Shown here: positions 45,585 through 57,503 of the stretch, one piece after another
Layout: every line of letters starts with the position of its first letter
How positions within the stretch are numbered: the stretch's first letter is position 1
Assembly (NCBI RefSeq): GCF_002086815.1
Contig: NZ_MVID01000013.1
Span: 62,001 to 126,000, forward strand
Source of the DNA: Mycolicibacterium parafortuitum
GTDB taxonomy: Bacteria > Actinomycetota > Actinomycetes > Mycobacteriales > Mycobacteriaceae
Reading direction: 5' to 3'
Length of the DNA: 64,000 nucleotides
Made by a program: the position numbers and the translations under genes
Notes under the pieces: generated by a model
Databases searched by the model: none
What the model was told of the DNA's origin: nothing
The model's input: only the letters and a program-made list of their open reading frames with translations

Positions 45585-46996
45585 TCGCCCACCCCGCCGG
45601 ACCGCGGCATGCCGAAGTGCCCTCGGCCGCCGCGCCCGAGCGGCCCCTGACCGCAGCCGAGGTTCTGCAGCTCGCGCCGAACGTGTGGCCGCAGAGCACT
45701 GTTCGCGGTGACGACGGTGTCGTGTCGATCGCCGGGGTGTCGGTGGCCGATATCGCCGCCGAGTTCGGCACCCCGGTCTTCGTCATCGACGAGGCCGATT
45801 TCCGGGCACGCTGCCGCGACATCTCGGGCGCGTTCGGCGGCGGCGAGTACGTCCACTACGCCGCGAAGGCCTTCCTGTGCACCGAGATCGCCCGCTGGGT
45901 TGACGAGGAGGGGCTGTCCCTCGACGTCGCCACCGGGGGAGAGCTCGCCGTCGCGCTGCACGCCGGCTTCCCGGCCGAGCGGATCACGGTGCACGGCAAC
46001 AACAAATCGACCGCCGAGCTGACCGCGGCGGTCAAGCACCGTGTCGGCCACGTCGTGGTCGACTCGATGATCGAGATCGAGCGCCTCGATCGCATCGCGG
46101 CCGAACTCGGTGTCGTCCAGGACGTGCTGGTGCGCGTCACCGTGGGTGTGGAGGCGCACACCCACGAGTTCATCTCGACCGCCCACGAGGATCAGAAGTT
46201 CGGGCTGTCGCTGGCCTCCGGTGCGGCCATGGATGCGGTGCGCAAGGTGTTCGCGGCCGACAACCTGCGCCTGGTCGGCCTGCACAGCCACATCGGATCG
46301 CAGATCTTCGACGTGGCCGGCTTCGAGATCGCCGCGCACCGCGTGATCGGGCTGCTGCGGGATGTGGTGTCCGAGTTCGGCGTCGAGAAGACCGCGCAGA
46401 TGGACATCGTCGATCTCGGTGGCGGCCTGGGCATCTCCTATCTTCCCGACGACAACCCGCCACCGATGAGCGAGCTGGCGAGCAAACTGCAGGCCATCGT
46501 GCGCAGCGAGTCGGCGGCCGTCGGGCTTCCCGCGCCGAAGCTCGTCGTCGAGCCGGGACGCGCGATCGCCGGACCCGGCACCATCACGCTCTACGAGGTC
46601 GGCACCGTCAAGGACGTCGCGGTCAGCCCGACCGCACACCGCCGCTACGTCAGCGTCGACGGCGGGATGAGCGACAACATCAGGACCTCGCTGTACGGCG
46701 CCGAGTACGACGTGCGGCTGCTGTCGCGGACCAGCGAGGCCGCCCCCACGATGTCCCGGGTGGTCGGCAAACACTGTGAGACCGGGGACATCGTGGTGCG
46801 CGACGCATGGCTGCCCGACGACGTAACCCCGGGGGACCTGCTCGGCGTCGCCGCCACCGGCGCATACTGCTATTCGATGTCGAGCCGTTACAACCTGATC
46901 GGCCGACCGGCCGTGGTGGCCGTGCGCGACGGGCGAGCACGCCTGATCCTGCGCCGGGAGACGGTCGAAGATCTTTTGAGTCTGGAAGTGAGGTGA
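45581..46996 (+). CDS. lysA: Diaminopimelate decarboxylase
   Basis: 471 residues. Fold-type III PLP enzyme: the PLP lysine is K96 in HYAAKAFL, with [30 protein letters not shown] and the active-site Cys in KHCETGDI. It converts meso-diaminopimelate to lysine. The N-terminus is about 25 residues longer than M. tuberculosis LysA, because the GTG 45581 that overlaps the argS stop is used; a start nearer [12 protein letters not shown] would match better, but no good start codon exists there. Confidence 0.96.
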   Translation: MIAHPAGPRHAEVPSAAAPERPLTAAEVLQLAPNVWPQSTVRGDDGVVSIAGVSVADIAAEFGTPVFVIDEADFRARCRDISGAFGGGEYVHYAAKAFLCTEIARWVDEEGLSLDVATGGELAVALHAGFPAERITVHGNNKSTAELTAAVKHRVGHVVVDSMIEIERLDRIAAELGVVQDVLVRVTVGVEAHTHEFISTAHEDQKFGLSLASGAAMDAVRKVFAADNLRLVGLHSHIGSQIFDVAGFEIAAHRVIGLLRDVVSEFGVEKTAQMDIVDLGGGLGISYLPDDNPPPMSELASKLQAIVRSESAAVGLPAPKLVVEPGRAIAGPGTITLYEVGTVKDVAVSPTAHRRYVSVDGGMSDNIRTSLYGAEYDVRLLSRTSEAAPTMSRVVGKHCETGDIVVRDAWLPDDVTPGDLLGVAATGAYCYSMSSRYNLIGRPAVVAVRDGRARLILRRETVEDLLSLEVR

Positions 46997-47000
46997 CGCG

Positions 47001-48325
47001 TTGAGCGACGCGAAGAGCAACGAGATCGGCGTAGCCGTACTCGGGCTGGGCAACGTGGGCAGCCAGGTGGTGCGCATCATCGAGGAGAGCGCATCCGACC
47101 TCGCCGCCCGCATCGGCGCCCCGCTGAAGGTGCGCGGCATCGGCGTGCGCCGGGTGGACACGGACCGCGGGGTTCCCGCGGACCTGCTCACCGACAACAT
47201 CGAGGAGCTCGTCTCCCGTGACGACGTCGACATCGTCGTCGAGGTGATGGGCCCGGTCGAACCCGCCCGCAAGGCCATCCTGGCCGCGCTTGAGCAGGGC
47301 AAGTCCGTCGTGACCGCCAACAAGGCGCTGATGGCGGTCTCGGCCGGCGAGCTCGCCGCAGCCGCCGAGAGCGCGCACGTCGACCTGTACTTCGAGGCCG
47401 CGGTCGCCGGCGCGATCCCGGTGATCCGCCCGCTGACCCAGTCATTGGCCGGCGACACCGTGGTGCGGGTGGCCGGAATCGTCAACGGCACCACCAACTA
47501 CATCCTCTCCGAGATGGACAGCACCGGAGCCGACTACGCCTCCGCGCTGGCCGACGCCGGCGCATTGGGATACGCCGAGGCCGACCCGACCGCCGACGTC
47601 GAGGGTTTCGACGCCGCCGCCAAGGCCGCGATCCTGGCCTCGATCGCGTTCCACACCCGCGTCACCTCCGACGACGTGTACCGCGAGGGCATGACGAAGG
47701 TGTCGGCCGCCGACTTCGCGTCCGCGCGCGCCCTCGGCTGCACCATCAAGCTGCTCGCCATCTGTGAGCGCATCACGGACAACGAAGGGCAGGAACGGGT
47801 TTCGGCGCGCGTCTACCCGGCACTGGTGCCGCTGGAGCATCCGCTGGCGTCGGTCAACGGAGCCTTCAACGCGGTCGTCGTCGAGGCCGAGGCCGCCGGC
47901 CGGCTGATGTTCTACGGCCAGGGCGCCGGTGGCGCGCCCACCGCGTCGGCAGTGCTCGGCGACCTGGTGATGGCCGCGCGCAACCGCGTGCAGGGCGGCC
48001 GCGGACCGCGTGAGTCGAAGTACGCGAAGCTGCCCATCGCGCCGATCGGGCTGATCCCGACCCGCTACTACGTGAACATGAACGTCGCCGACCGGCCCGG
48101 TGTGCTGTCGGCGGTGGCGGCGGAGTTCTCCAAGCGTGAGGTCAGCATCGCCGAGGTGCGCCAGGAAGGCATGGTCGACGAGGGCGGTCAGCGCTGCGGC
48201 GCCCGCATCGTGGTGGTCACCCACCAGGCGACCGACGCGGCGCTGTCGGAAACCGTTGCCGCGCTTGCCGATCTCGACGTCGTACAGGACATCAACAGCG
48301 TCCTGCGTTTGGAAGGGACCACAGA

Positions 48326-48329
<4 letters not shown>
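47001..48329 (+). CDS. thrA: Homoserine dehydrogenase
   Basis: 442 residues from TTG 47001, four bases after the lysA stop with GTGAGGTGA upstream. NAD(P) motif GLGNVGSQV, the conserved [13 protein letters not shown] and NGTTNYIL...[21 protein letters not shown] catalytic region, and a C-terminal ACT domain ([22 protein letters not shown]) for threonine feedback. It reduces aspartate semialdehyde to homoserine. Its stop overlaps the thrC GTG. Confidence 0.96.
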
Positions 48330-50373
<2,044 letters not shown>

Positions 50374-50645
50374 CACCGGCAACATGCGGATCGCGGGGTT
50401 TCTTGCTTCCAACTCGGATGCGGGTTATCCTCGCTCTCGTCCAGCAATCGCAGCTTCTTCACCTGCGCCGACACTAGGACGACTCTTCTTTCAAGTGTTC
50501 AAATTTGTGGACTGGCGGTTCGCCGTATCGGCGAAACCCGGCGATCACCGTTGCAGTGGCAATGGCGTGACCTAGGCGTTCAGCGGATTGGTTGAACGCA
50601 CAGAACCCCCGCGTGACGAGATCAGCGGGGGAAGAAAGGAAATCC
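50374..50645 (+). promoter_or_regulatory. rho leader / thrB-rho intergenic region
   Basis: The 272 bases contain no gene. Less GC-rich DNA at 50480-50520 (CTTCTTTCAAGTGTTCAAAT) may carry a promoter, and GAAGAAAGGAAATCC before the GTG is the rho ribosome site. In other bacteria rho leaders mediate Rho autoregulation; here that is only a possibility. Confidence 0.35.
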
Positions 50646-52664
50646 GTGACTGATACGGACCTCTTCACGGCTGGTGGCAGCGCCGAAAGCGGCGAACTGC
50701 AGAACCCCGTGACCTCAGACATCTCGACCTCGGCGCCTGCCGAGAACGCGCCGGCGGCTGCCCCCGCCCGTCGCGGCGGGGCGCTGACCAGCATGGTCCT
50801 GCCCGAACTGCGGGCGCTGGCCAAGGAAATCGGCGTCGAGGGCGCCTCCGGCATGCGCAAGGGCGAGCTGATCGCCGCGATCCGTGAGCGTCGTGGCGAA
50901 TCCAACGGCGCCGGCGCCAAGAAGGATGCCCCCGCGCCCGCCGAGCAGAGCGCTCCGGCCGCCGCCGAGCAGCCCGCCGCCGAGCAGCCCGCCCCTGAGC
51001 AGCCCGCAGCCGAGCAGCCCGCCGAGGCGCAGCCGCAGCAGCGCCGCCGTGAGCGCCGCGGGGCGTCGCGTGAGCAGGGCGGTACCGGCGGTGGCGAGCA
51101 GCCCAAGAACCAGGACGCCAAGAACCAGGACGCCAAGAGCCAGGACGCCAAGAACCAGGACAATGCCGACACGGCGCAGTCCGGAGGCGAGCAGGACACC
51201 CGTCGCCGCCAGGACAACCAGGGCGGCCGTCAGGACAACCAGGACAACCGCGACAGCAACCGGGATGCCGGCCAGAACGCGAAGTCCGGCGGTGACTCGG
51301 ATAACCGGGGCGACAACCGCGGCGACAGCGGTGAACAGCAGGGTGGCGGACAGAACCGCCGCGACAACAACTCCGGCGGTGGACGTTCGGACAACGACGA
51401 CGACGGCGAGGGCCGTCAGGGCCGTCGCGGCCGCCGGTTCCGCGACCGCAAGCGACGCGAGCGTGGCGGCGACGGTGGTGGCGGCGGTGAGCGCGACACC
51501 GAGCTTCGTGAGGACGACGTCGTGCAGCCCGTCGCGGGCATTCTCGACGTGCTCGACAACTACGCGTTCGTGCGGACCTCCGGCTACCTCGCCGGCCCCA
51601 ACGACGTGTACGTGTCGATGAACATGGTGCGCAAGAACGGCCTGCGCCGCGGCGACGCCGTGACCGGCGCGGTCCGCGTGGCCAAGGACGGAGACCAGAG
51701 CAATCAGCGGCAGAAGTTCAACCCGCTGGTCCGTCTGGACACCGTCAACGGCAAGCCGGTCGAGGAGGCCAAGAAGCGGCCCGAGTTCACCAAGCTCACC
51801 CCGCTGTACCCGAATCAGCGGCTGCGCCTGGAGACCACCGGCGACAAGCTGACCACGCGTGTCATCGACCTGATCATGCCGATCGGCAAGGGTCAGCGCG
51901 CGCTGATCGTGTCCCCGCCGAAGGCCGGTAAGACCACGATCATGCAGGACATCGCCAACGCGATCACCCGCAACAACCCGGAATGCCATCTGATGGTCGT
52001 GCTCGTCGACGAGCGTCCTGAAGAGGTCACCGACATGCAGCGCTCGGTCAAGGGTGAGGTCATCGCCTCGACCTTCGACCGGCCGCCGTCAGACCACACC
52101 CAGGCCGCCGAGCTCGCGATCGAGCGGGCCAAGCGGCTCGTCGAGCAGGGCAAGGACGTCGTGGTGCTGCTCGACTCCATCACTCGGCTGGGCCGCGCCT
52201 ACAACAACGCGTCGCCGGCCTCGGGCCGCATCCTGTCCGGTGGTGTCGACTCGACCGCGCTGTACCCGCCCAAGCGGTTCCTCGGCGCGGCGCGCAACAT
52301 CGAAGAGGGCGGCTCGCTGACCATCATCGCGACCGCGATGGTCGAGACCGGCTCGACCGGTGACACCGTGATCTTCGAGGAGTTCAAGGGCACCGGTAAC
52401 GCGGAGCTCAAGCTGGACCGCAAGATCGCCGAGCGCCGGGTGTTCCCGGCCGTCGACGTCAACCCGTCGGGCACTCGCAAGGACGAGCTGCTGCTCTCGC
52501 CCGACGAGTTCGCGGTCGTGCACAAGCTGCGGCGCGTGCTGTCGGGCCTGGATCCGCATCAGGCCATCGACCTGCTGATGAGTCAGCTGCGCAAGACCAA
52601 GAACAACTACGAGTTCCTGGTCCAGGTCTCCAAGAACACGCCCGGCGGCAACGGCGACGACTGA
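50646..52664 (+). CDS. rho: Transcription termination factor Rho with long disordered insertion
   Basis: 672 residues, against about 419 in E. coli. An N-terminal SAP-like helix bundle (LTSMVLPELRALAKEIGVEGAS) is followed by a disordered insertion (about residues 85-290) of AEQP, QDAKN and DNRDN repeats and an Arg/Gly-rich stretch. Then come the cold-shock RNA-binding domain (ILDVLDNYAFVRTSGYL) and RecA-like motor: Walker A PPKAGKTT (K429), VVLVDERPEEVTDM, LDSITRLGRAYN and the R-loop/Q-loop regions. Inserts like this are known in actinobacterial Rho and extend RNA binding. GTG 50646 has a good AAAGGA site. Confidence 0.96.
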   Translation: MTDTDLFTAGGSAESGELQNPVTSDISTSAPAENAPAAAPARRGGALTSMVLPELRALAKEIGVEGASGMRKGELIAAIRERRGESNGAGAKKDAPAPAEQSAPAAAEQPAAEQPAPEQPAAEQPAEAQPQQRRRERRGASREQGGTGGGEQPKNQDAKNQDAKSQDAKNQDNADTAQSGGEQDTRRRQDNQGGRQDNQDNRDSNRDAGQNAKSGGDSDNRGDNRGDSGEQQGGGQNRRDNNSGGGRSDNDDDGEGRQGRRGRRFRDRKRRERGGDGGGGGERDTELREDDVVQPVAGILDVLDNYAFVRTSGYLAGPNDVYVSMNMVRKNGLRRGDAVTGAVRVAKDGDQSNQRQKFNPLVRLDTVNGKPVEEAKKRPEFTKLTPLYPNQRLRLETTGDKLTTRVIDLIMPIGKGQRALIVSPPKAGKTTIMQDIANAITRNNPECHLMVVLVDERPEEVTDMQRSVKGEVIASTFDRPPSDHTQAAELAIERAKRLVEQGKDVVVLLDSITRLGRAYNNASPASGRILSGGVDSTALYPPKRFLGAARNIEEGGSLTIIATAMVETGSTGDTVIFEEFKGTGNAELKLDRKIAERRVFPAVDVNPSGTRKDELLLSPDEFAVVHKLRRVLSGLDPHQAIDLLMSQLRKTKNNYEFLVQVSKNTPGGNGDD

Positions 52665-52717
52665 GTGATTCGGGTGTAGTTGGTCAATCTGACGTTGACC
52701 AACTACGCCGAAATCAC
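52665..52717. terminator. Long near-perfect inverted repeat between convergent rho and tetR
   Basis: GTGATTCGG...GTAGTTGGTCAA, a seven-base loop TCTGACG, then TTGACCAACTAC...CCGAAATCAC. The inner 12 pairs (52676-52687 with 52695-52706) are perfect; the outer arms pair with one small bulge, giving about 22 pairs. It begins at the rho stop and reaches into the tetR stop codon. There is no T tract, so it would be a two-way structural terminator or an RNase-resistant 3' end; an operator function is the alternative. Confidence 0.7.
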
Positions 52718-53391
52718 CACCCCGCCGGATTCGCGCGGAGCGCGGCGACGATATAGCGGCGGGCGTGCCGCAGCACCGACTCGTGGTCCTCGATGTTGCA
52801 CTGCTCGCCGGGCACGGTGGCGAGGCTCATCATGATGCGCGCGATCCACTCGGCCGCCTCGGCGCGGTCCGTCCCGGGATGGATCTCGCCTCGGTCGACC
52901 GCGGCCTGGATGTAGGGCTCCCAGAACGCCGCGATCTCGGGGATCAGCCCGCGCACGCCGAGACCCACGCATGCGGTGAACGCCTCGGGTTCTTCCTGGC
53001 GCAGCTTGAGGACGAGTGCTCCGGGAGTCTCGGATTCCTCCCGGGCCAGGGCCACCCCGACGGCGATCTGCTGGTCGAGACCCGTCACCGCGTCGAGGCG
53101 GGATCGGGACTCGGCCCAGAACGCGTCGTTGAGCCGCACGATCGCCGCGCCCAACAGTTCGGACTTGTCGGGGAAGTGCCGGTAGAGCCAGCCCCGGCTG
53201 ACACCGGCCACCTCGGCGACCTCGGAGACCGTGGTGGCGCGGATCCCTTTGGCGGTCAGGCACTGTTCGGCCGCGTCGATGAGACGGTCCCGGACGGATC
53301 GCGCGGGAGGTTTGGCCGCGGCGCCCTCGACGAAATCCGGCAGTGGATTCGCTGCCAGTGAATTCTGTACGGCGCCCGCGCTCATCGGCAT
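52714..53391 (-). CDS. TetR-family transcriptional regulator
   Basis: 225 residues. The N-terminal helix-turn-helix is RDRLIDAAEQCLTAKGIRATTVSEVAEVAGVSRGWLYRHFPDKSELL (quoted in parts: ATTVSEVAEVAGVSRGWLYR), followed by an alpha-helical ligand domain. It is divergent from the acyl-CoA synthetase gene with a 91-base gap, so it probably represses that gene and itself, with an acyl-CoA or related lipid as ligand. ATG 53385 is an alternative start two codons in. Confidence 0.88.
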   Translation of the reverse strand: MPMSAGAVQNSLAANPLPDFVEGAAAKPPARSVRDRLIDAAEQCLTAKGIRATTVSEVAEVAGVSRGWLYRHFPDKSELLGAAIVRLNDAFWAESRSRLDAVTGLDQQIAVGVALAREESETPGALVLKLRQEEPEAFTACVGLGVRGLIPEIAAFWEPYIQAAVDRGEIHPGTDRAEAAEWIARIMMSLATVPGEQCNIEDHESVLRHARRYIVAALRANPAGW

Positions 53392-53482
53392 ATCTTCGCA
53401 AATGAATCGCGTGTTGTGGCTGAGGTAGGCTGCGCGCTTGATCCAGTAGACAACTCGCGGGATCTGTTCACACTCGGAAAGG

Positions 53483-55066
53483 GTGGGGGGCTTGGCCGAG
53501 ACGGTTCAGCAGCTGCTGCGGGAGCGGGCAGCCGACGACGGCACCGCGATGACCTACGACGGCCGGACCTGGACCTGGCGTGAGCATCTGGCCGACGCGG
53601 CCGCCCAGGCCGCCGCGTTGATCGGCATCGCCGACCCGTCGCGACCCCTGCACGTCGGGGTGCTGCTGGGCAACAACCCCGACATGCTGACGGCGATGGC
53701 CGCCGCGGGTCTCGGCGGTTACGTGCTCGTCGGCGTCAACAACACCCGCCGCGGCGAGGGGCTCGGCCGCGACGTCCGCCGCGGCGACTGCCAGATCCTC
53801 GTCACCGACACCGAACACCGGGCCCTGCTCGACGGCGTCGACCTGCCCGGGGTGCGCGTGCTGGTGATCGGGAGCCCGGAATGGGCGGAACTGCTCGCCC
53901 AGTCCGGCGAGCTGACTCCGCACCGCGAAGTCGCGGCGACCGACACGTACATGCTGATCTTCACGTCGGGCACCAGCGGTGACCCGAAGGCGGTCAAGAT
54001 GATGCACGCGATGGTGCTGCTCGCCGGCGCCGCGCTGGTCGGGCGGTTCGCGCTGACCTCGAAGGATGTCTGCTACCTGGCGATGCCGCTGTTCCACAGC
54101 AACGCGGTGCTGGCCGGCTGGTCGGTGGCGCTGAACTCCGGTGCCGCGATGGCGCCGGCACGCTTCTCCGCCTCCGGTTTCCTCGACGACATCCGCCGCT
54201 ACGGCGTCACCTACATGAACTACGTGGGCAAGCCGCTGGCCTACATCCTGGCGACCGCGGAGAAGCCGGACGACGGCGACAACCCGCTGCGGGTCGCATT
54301 CGGCAACGAGGCCACCGACCGCGACATCGCCGAGTTCGCGCGGCGCTTCGGCTGCGACGTATGGGACGGGTTCGGATCGACGGAGAACGCGGTCACCGTC
54401 ACCCGCGAGGAAGGCTGCCCGCCCGGCTCGATCGGCAGGGGTTTCCCCGGAGTGGCGATCTACGACGCCGACACCGTGACCGAATGTGCGGTCGCCGAGT
54501 TCGACGAGCACGGCGCGCTGGTCAACGGCGACGACGCCATCGGCGAACTGGTCAACACCCAGGGTGCGGGCATGTTCGCCGGGTACTACAACGACCAGGA
54601 CGCCACCGAGGACCGGATGCGGCACGGCATGTTCTGGTCAGGGGACCTGGCCTACCGCGATGCCGACGGCTGGATCTACCTCGCGGGGCGGACCGCCGAC
54701 TGGATGCGCGTCGACGGGGAGAACATGACCTCCGCGCCGATCGAACGCATCCTGATCCGCGAACCGGCCATCAGCATGGTCGCGGTGTACCCGGTGCCCG
54801 ATGAGTTCGTCGGCGACCAGGTGATGGCCGCGATCGTGCTGCAGGACGACGCGACGCTGACCCCCGAACAGTTCGGCGCGTTCCTCGCCGAGCAGCCCGA
54901 TCTGTCCCCGAAGGCCTGGCCCCGGCACGTCTGGGTCGCCGACGACCTGCCCAGCACCGCGACCAACAAGGTGCTCAAACGTGAACTGGTCGCGATGGGC
55001 ACCGCGGCGCGCGGCCGCACGTTGTGGAAGCGGGACGGCCGCAAGTACCTCGTTACGACCGAGTAG
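53483..55066 (+). CDS. Acyl-CoA synthetase (FadD family, AMP-forming)
   Basis: 527 residues. Adenylation motifs: YMLIFTSGTSGDPKAV (P-loop), DGFGSTENAV, WSGDLAYRDADGWIYLAGRTADWMRVDGENM and the catalytic Lys in STATNKVLKREL. It activates a carboxylic acid, probably a fatty acid or sterol-derived acid; it resembles FadD17/FadD1-type proteins. GTG 53483 or TTG 53492 could be the start, the latter having GGGTGGGGGG in front. It sits between rho and rpmE, adjacent in M. tuberculosis, so this pair is an insertion relative to that genome. Confidence 0.87.
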   Translation: MGGLAETVQQLLRERAADDGTAMTYDGRTWTWREHLADAAAQAAALIGIADPSRPLHVGVLLGNNPDMLTAMAAAGLGGYVLVGVNNTRRGEGLGRDVRRGDCQILVTDTEHRALLDGVDLPGVRVLVIGSPEWAELLAQSGELTPHREVAATDTYMLIFTSGTSGDPKAVKMMHAMVLLAGAALVGRFALTSKDVCYLAMPLFHSNAVLAGWSVALNSGAAMAPARFSASGFLDDIRRYGVTYMNYVGKPLAYILATAEKPDDGDNPLRVAFGNEATDRDIAEFARRFGCDVWDGFGSTENAVTVTREEGCPPGSIGRGFPGVAIYDADTVTECAVAEFDEHGALVNGDDAIGELVNTQGAGMFAGYYNDQDATEDRMRHGMFWSGDLAYRDADGWIYLAGRTADWMRVDGENMTSAPIERILIREPAISMVAVYPVPDEFVGDQVMAAIVLQDDATLTPEQFGAFLAEQPDLSPKAWPRHVWVADDLPSTATNKVLKRELVAMGTAARGRTLWKRDGRKYLVTTE

Positions 55067-55206
55067 GTGTCCGAGTAGGTGACCGAGCAGGAATAGCGGC
55101 CGTCGAATGCGCGTTTAGGCTGCTGGCGGTTGACCTGGCATAATCAGGTCCAGCCTTCCGGCCTCCGGCCGGGTGCCGTCACCTCGGTTCCGGTTCACGC
55201 CGCAAA

Positions 55207-55223
55207 CCTCCCGGTACGGGAGG
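55207..55223 (+). promoter_or_regulatory. Hairpin in the rpmE leader
   Basis: CCTCCCG-GTA-CGGGAGG is a perfect seven-pair stem 32 bases before the rpmE ATG. It may control rpmE translation or stability, for example L31 autoregulation as described in other bacteria; not shown here. No Zur-type site was recognised. Confidence 0.4.
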
Positions 55224-55255
55224 GGCGACCCGGGCCCACGATCGAAGAGGAAACC

Positions 55256-55468
55256 ATGAAATCAGGCATCCATCCTGACTATGTCGAGACCAACGTGCTG
55301 TGTGGCTGTGGTGCGAGCTTCACCACCCGCAGCACCAAGAAGAGCGGCAACATCACCGTCGAGGTCTGCTCGCAGTGCCACCCGTTCTACACCGGCAAGC
55401 AGAAGATCCTCGACAGCGGCGGTCGTGTGGCCCGCTTCGAGAAGCGCTACGGCAAGCGCAGCAAGTAG
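55256..55468 (+). CDS. rpmE: Ribosomal protein L31 (zinc-binding form)
   Basis: 70 residues, [20 protein letters not shown] with CxC near the start and [16 protein letters not shown] with CxxC, the zinc-ribbon of the C+ form of bL31. The tail [13 protein letters not shown] is basic, as expected. It sits on the large subunit and bridges to the small one. GAAGAGGAAACC precedes the ATG. It is followed by prfA 97 bases on. Confidence 0.97.
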   Translation: MKSGIHPDYVETNVLCGCGASFTTRSTKKSGNITVEVCSQCHPFYTGKQKILDSGGRVARFEKRYGKRSK

Positions 55469-55565
55469 CTGTCGCAACGGCGCCCGTTCTGCCGCACTTC
55501 ATGCGCAGACCGGGCGCCGTTTCGCGCTTCTGGGTTGAATTCCGGCACGTTGAGGAGGAGTCGAG

Positions 55566-56639
55566 ATGGCCGACGCTGCACCGGCGATCGAGGCGATTCT
55601 CGCCGAGTACGGCGAGCTGGAACAGCGGCTGTCCGATCCCGAACTGCACTCTGACGCCTCCGCCGCCCGCAAGGTGGGCCGACGCTTCGCGCAGATCTCG
55701 CCGATCGTGGCCACCTACCGCAAGCTCGAAGCGGCCCGAGGTGATCTCGAGGCCGCCAAGGAACTCGCCGCCGACGACGCGTCGTTCGCCGACGAGGTGA
55801 CCGAGCTGACCGCCAAGATCGCCGAGCTCGACACCCAGCTGACGGATCTGCTCGCCCCCCGCGACCCCCACGACGCCGACGACATCGTGCTCGAGGTGAA
55901 GTCCGGCGAGGGCGGCGAAGAGTCGGCGCTGTTCGCCGCCGACCTGGCGCGCATGTACACCCGCTACGCCGAACGGCACGGCTGGACGGTCACGATGCTG
56001 GGGGAGACCACCTCCGACCTCGGCGGTTACAAGGACGCGACCCTGTCCATCGCGAGCAAGGGCGACTCCGCCGACGGCGTGTGGGCGAGGCTGAAATTCG
56101 AAGGTGGCGTGCACCGCGTCCAACGCGTGCCGGTCACCGAATCCCAGGGACGGGTGCACACCTCGGCGGCGGGCGTGCTGGTCTATCCCGAACCCGACGA
56201 GGTCGAACAGGTCCAGATCGACGAATCGGATCTGCGTATCGACGTCTACCGGTCATCGGGCAAGGGCGGTCAGGGCGTCAACACCACCGACTCGGCCGTG
56301 CGTATCACCCACCTGCCCACCGGCATCGTCGTCACCTGTCAGAACGAGCGTTCGCAGCTGCAGAACAAGGCGCGTGCGATGCAGGTGCTCGCGGCCCGGT
56401 TGCAGGCGCTCGCCGAGGAGCAGGCGCAGGCCGACGCCTCGGCCGACCGGGCCAGCCAGATCCGCACCGTGGACCGCAGCGAGCGGATCCGCACGTACAA
56501 CTATCCCGAGAACCGCATCGCCGACCACCGGATCAACTACAAGGCGCACAACCTCGACCAGGTGCTCGACGGCGATCTCGACCCGCTTCTCGACGCCCTC
56601 GCGGCCGCGGACAGGCAAGCCCGGCTGCAGAACACGTGA
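55566..56639 (+). CDS. prfA: Peptide chain release factor 1
   Basis: 357 residues. The GGQ motif that triggers peptide release is in [17 protein letters not shown] (Q236), and the codon-recognition PxT-type region and N-terminal coiled coil (about 1-100) are present. It terminates translation at UAA and UAG. GAGGAGGAG lies before the ATG. Its stop overlaps the GTG of prmC, the methyltransferase that modifies this very glutamine. Confidence 0.97.
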   Translation: MADAAPAIEAILAEYGELEQRLSDPELHSDASAARKVGRRFAQISPIVATYRKLEAARGDLEAAKELAADDASFADEVTELTAKIAELDTQLTDLLAPRDPHDADDIVLEVKSGEGGEESALFAADLARMYTRYAERHGWTVTMLGETTSDLGGYKDATLSIASKGDSADGVWARLKFEGGVHRVQRVPVTESQGRVHTSAAGVLVYPEPDEVEQVQIDESDLRIDVYRSSGKGGQGVNTTDSAVRITHLPTGIVVTCQNERSQLQNKARAMQVLAARLQALAEEQAQADASADRASQIRTVDRSERIRTYNYPENRIADHRINYKAHNLDQVLDGDLDPLLDALAAADRQARLQNT

Positions 56640-57490
56640 ACGTGGCCGACCCACCGGTGACGATGCGCCAGGCGATCGCCGATGCTGCCGCAGTCCTCGA
56701 CGCCGCCGGGGTCGGGTCCCCGCGCGTCGACGCCGAACTGCTCGCCGCCCACCTGCTGGGCGTCGACCGCGGCAGGGTGGCGTTCGCCGACGCCGACGAT
56801 GCGTTCGTGACCCGCTACCGGCAGCTGGTGGCCAGGCGCGCCGACCGTGTCCCGCTGCAGCATCTGACCGGCACCGCGGCCTTCGGGCCGCTCGACCTGC
56901 GGGTCGGGCCGGGCGTGTTCATCCCGCGGCCGGAGACCGAATCCCTGCTCGAATGGGTTCTCGCGCAACGACTTCCGCCCAATCCGGTGATCGTCGATCT
57001 GTGCACCGGGTCCGGTGCGCTGGCGGTCGCGCTCGCGCACGCCGTCCCGGGCGCCCGGGTGATCGCCGTCGACGACTCCGCCGACGCTCTGGATTACGCG
57101 CGGCGCAACGCCGCCGGTACCGCGGTGGAGCTGCTGCACGCCGACGTCACCGCGGACGGAGTATTGGGCGAATGGGACGGTGCCGTGGACCTCGTGGTGT
57201 CCAACCCGCCCTACATCCCCGACGGGGCAGTGCTCGATCCCGAGGTGGCAGACCACGATCCCGCGCACGCGTTGTTCGGCGGGCCGGACGGGATGGCCGT
57301 CATCGACCCGATCGTCGCGGTCGCGGCGCGGCTGTTGCGGCCCGGCGGGGTGTGCGCGGTGGAACACGACGACACCACCTCGCAGCGCACCGTGGACAGC
57401 TTCGTCCGCAGCGGGGCCTTCACCGAGGTGACCCCACGACACGACCTGGCCGGCCGTCCACGCTTCGTGACCGCGGTGCGGACCGGGTGA
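56636..57490 (+). CDS. prmC: Release factor glutamine methyltransferase PrmC (HemK)
   Basis: 284 residues. SAM-binding motif [17 protein letters not shown] and the catalytic NPPYIP (N190-Y193), which positions the glutamine amide. It methylates the GGQ glutamine of release factors 1 and 2. GTG 56636 overlaps the prfA stop (GTGA); GTG 56642 is an alternative. The N-terminal helical domain (about 1-85) has [14 protein letters not shown] as expected. Confidence 0.95.
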   Translation: MNVADPPVTMRQAIADAAAVLDAAGVGSPRVDAELLAAHLLGVDRGRVAFADADDAFVTRYRQLVARRADRVPLQHLTGTAAFGPLDLRVGPGVFIPRPETESLLEWVLAQRLPPNPVIVDLCTGSGALAVALAHAVPGARVIAVDDSADALDYARRNAAGTAVELLHADVTADGVLGEWDGAVDLVVSNPPYIPDGAVLDPEVADHDPAHALFGGPDGMAVIDPIVAVAARLLRPGGVCAVEHDDTTSQRTVDSFVRSGAFTEVTPRHDLAGRPRFVTAVRTG

Positions 57491-57503
57491 GAGGCTGGAC
57501 ACC

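Noticed and set aside
45527..47497. 656-codon minus-strand frame opposite lysA and thrA
   Set aside because: Shadow of strongly conserved genes, with no recognisable domain.
50715..51989. 424-codon minus-strand frame opposite rho
   Set aside because: Val/Leu/Ala monotony mirrors the repeat-rich Rho insertion; no start signals.
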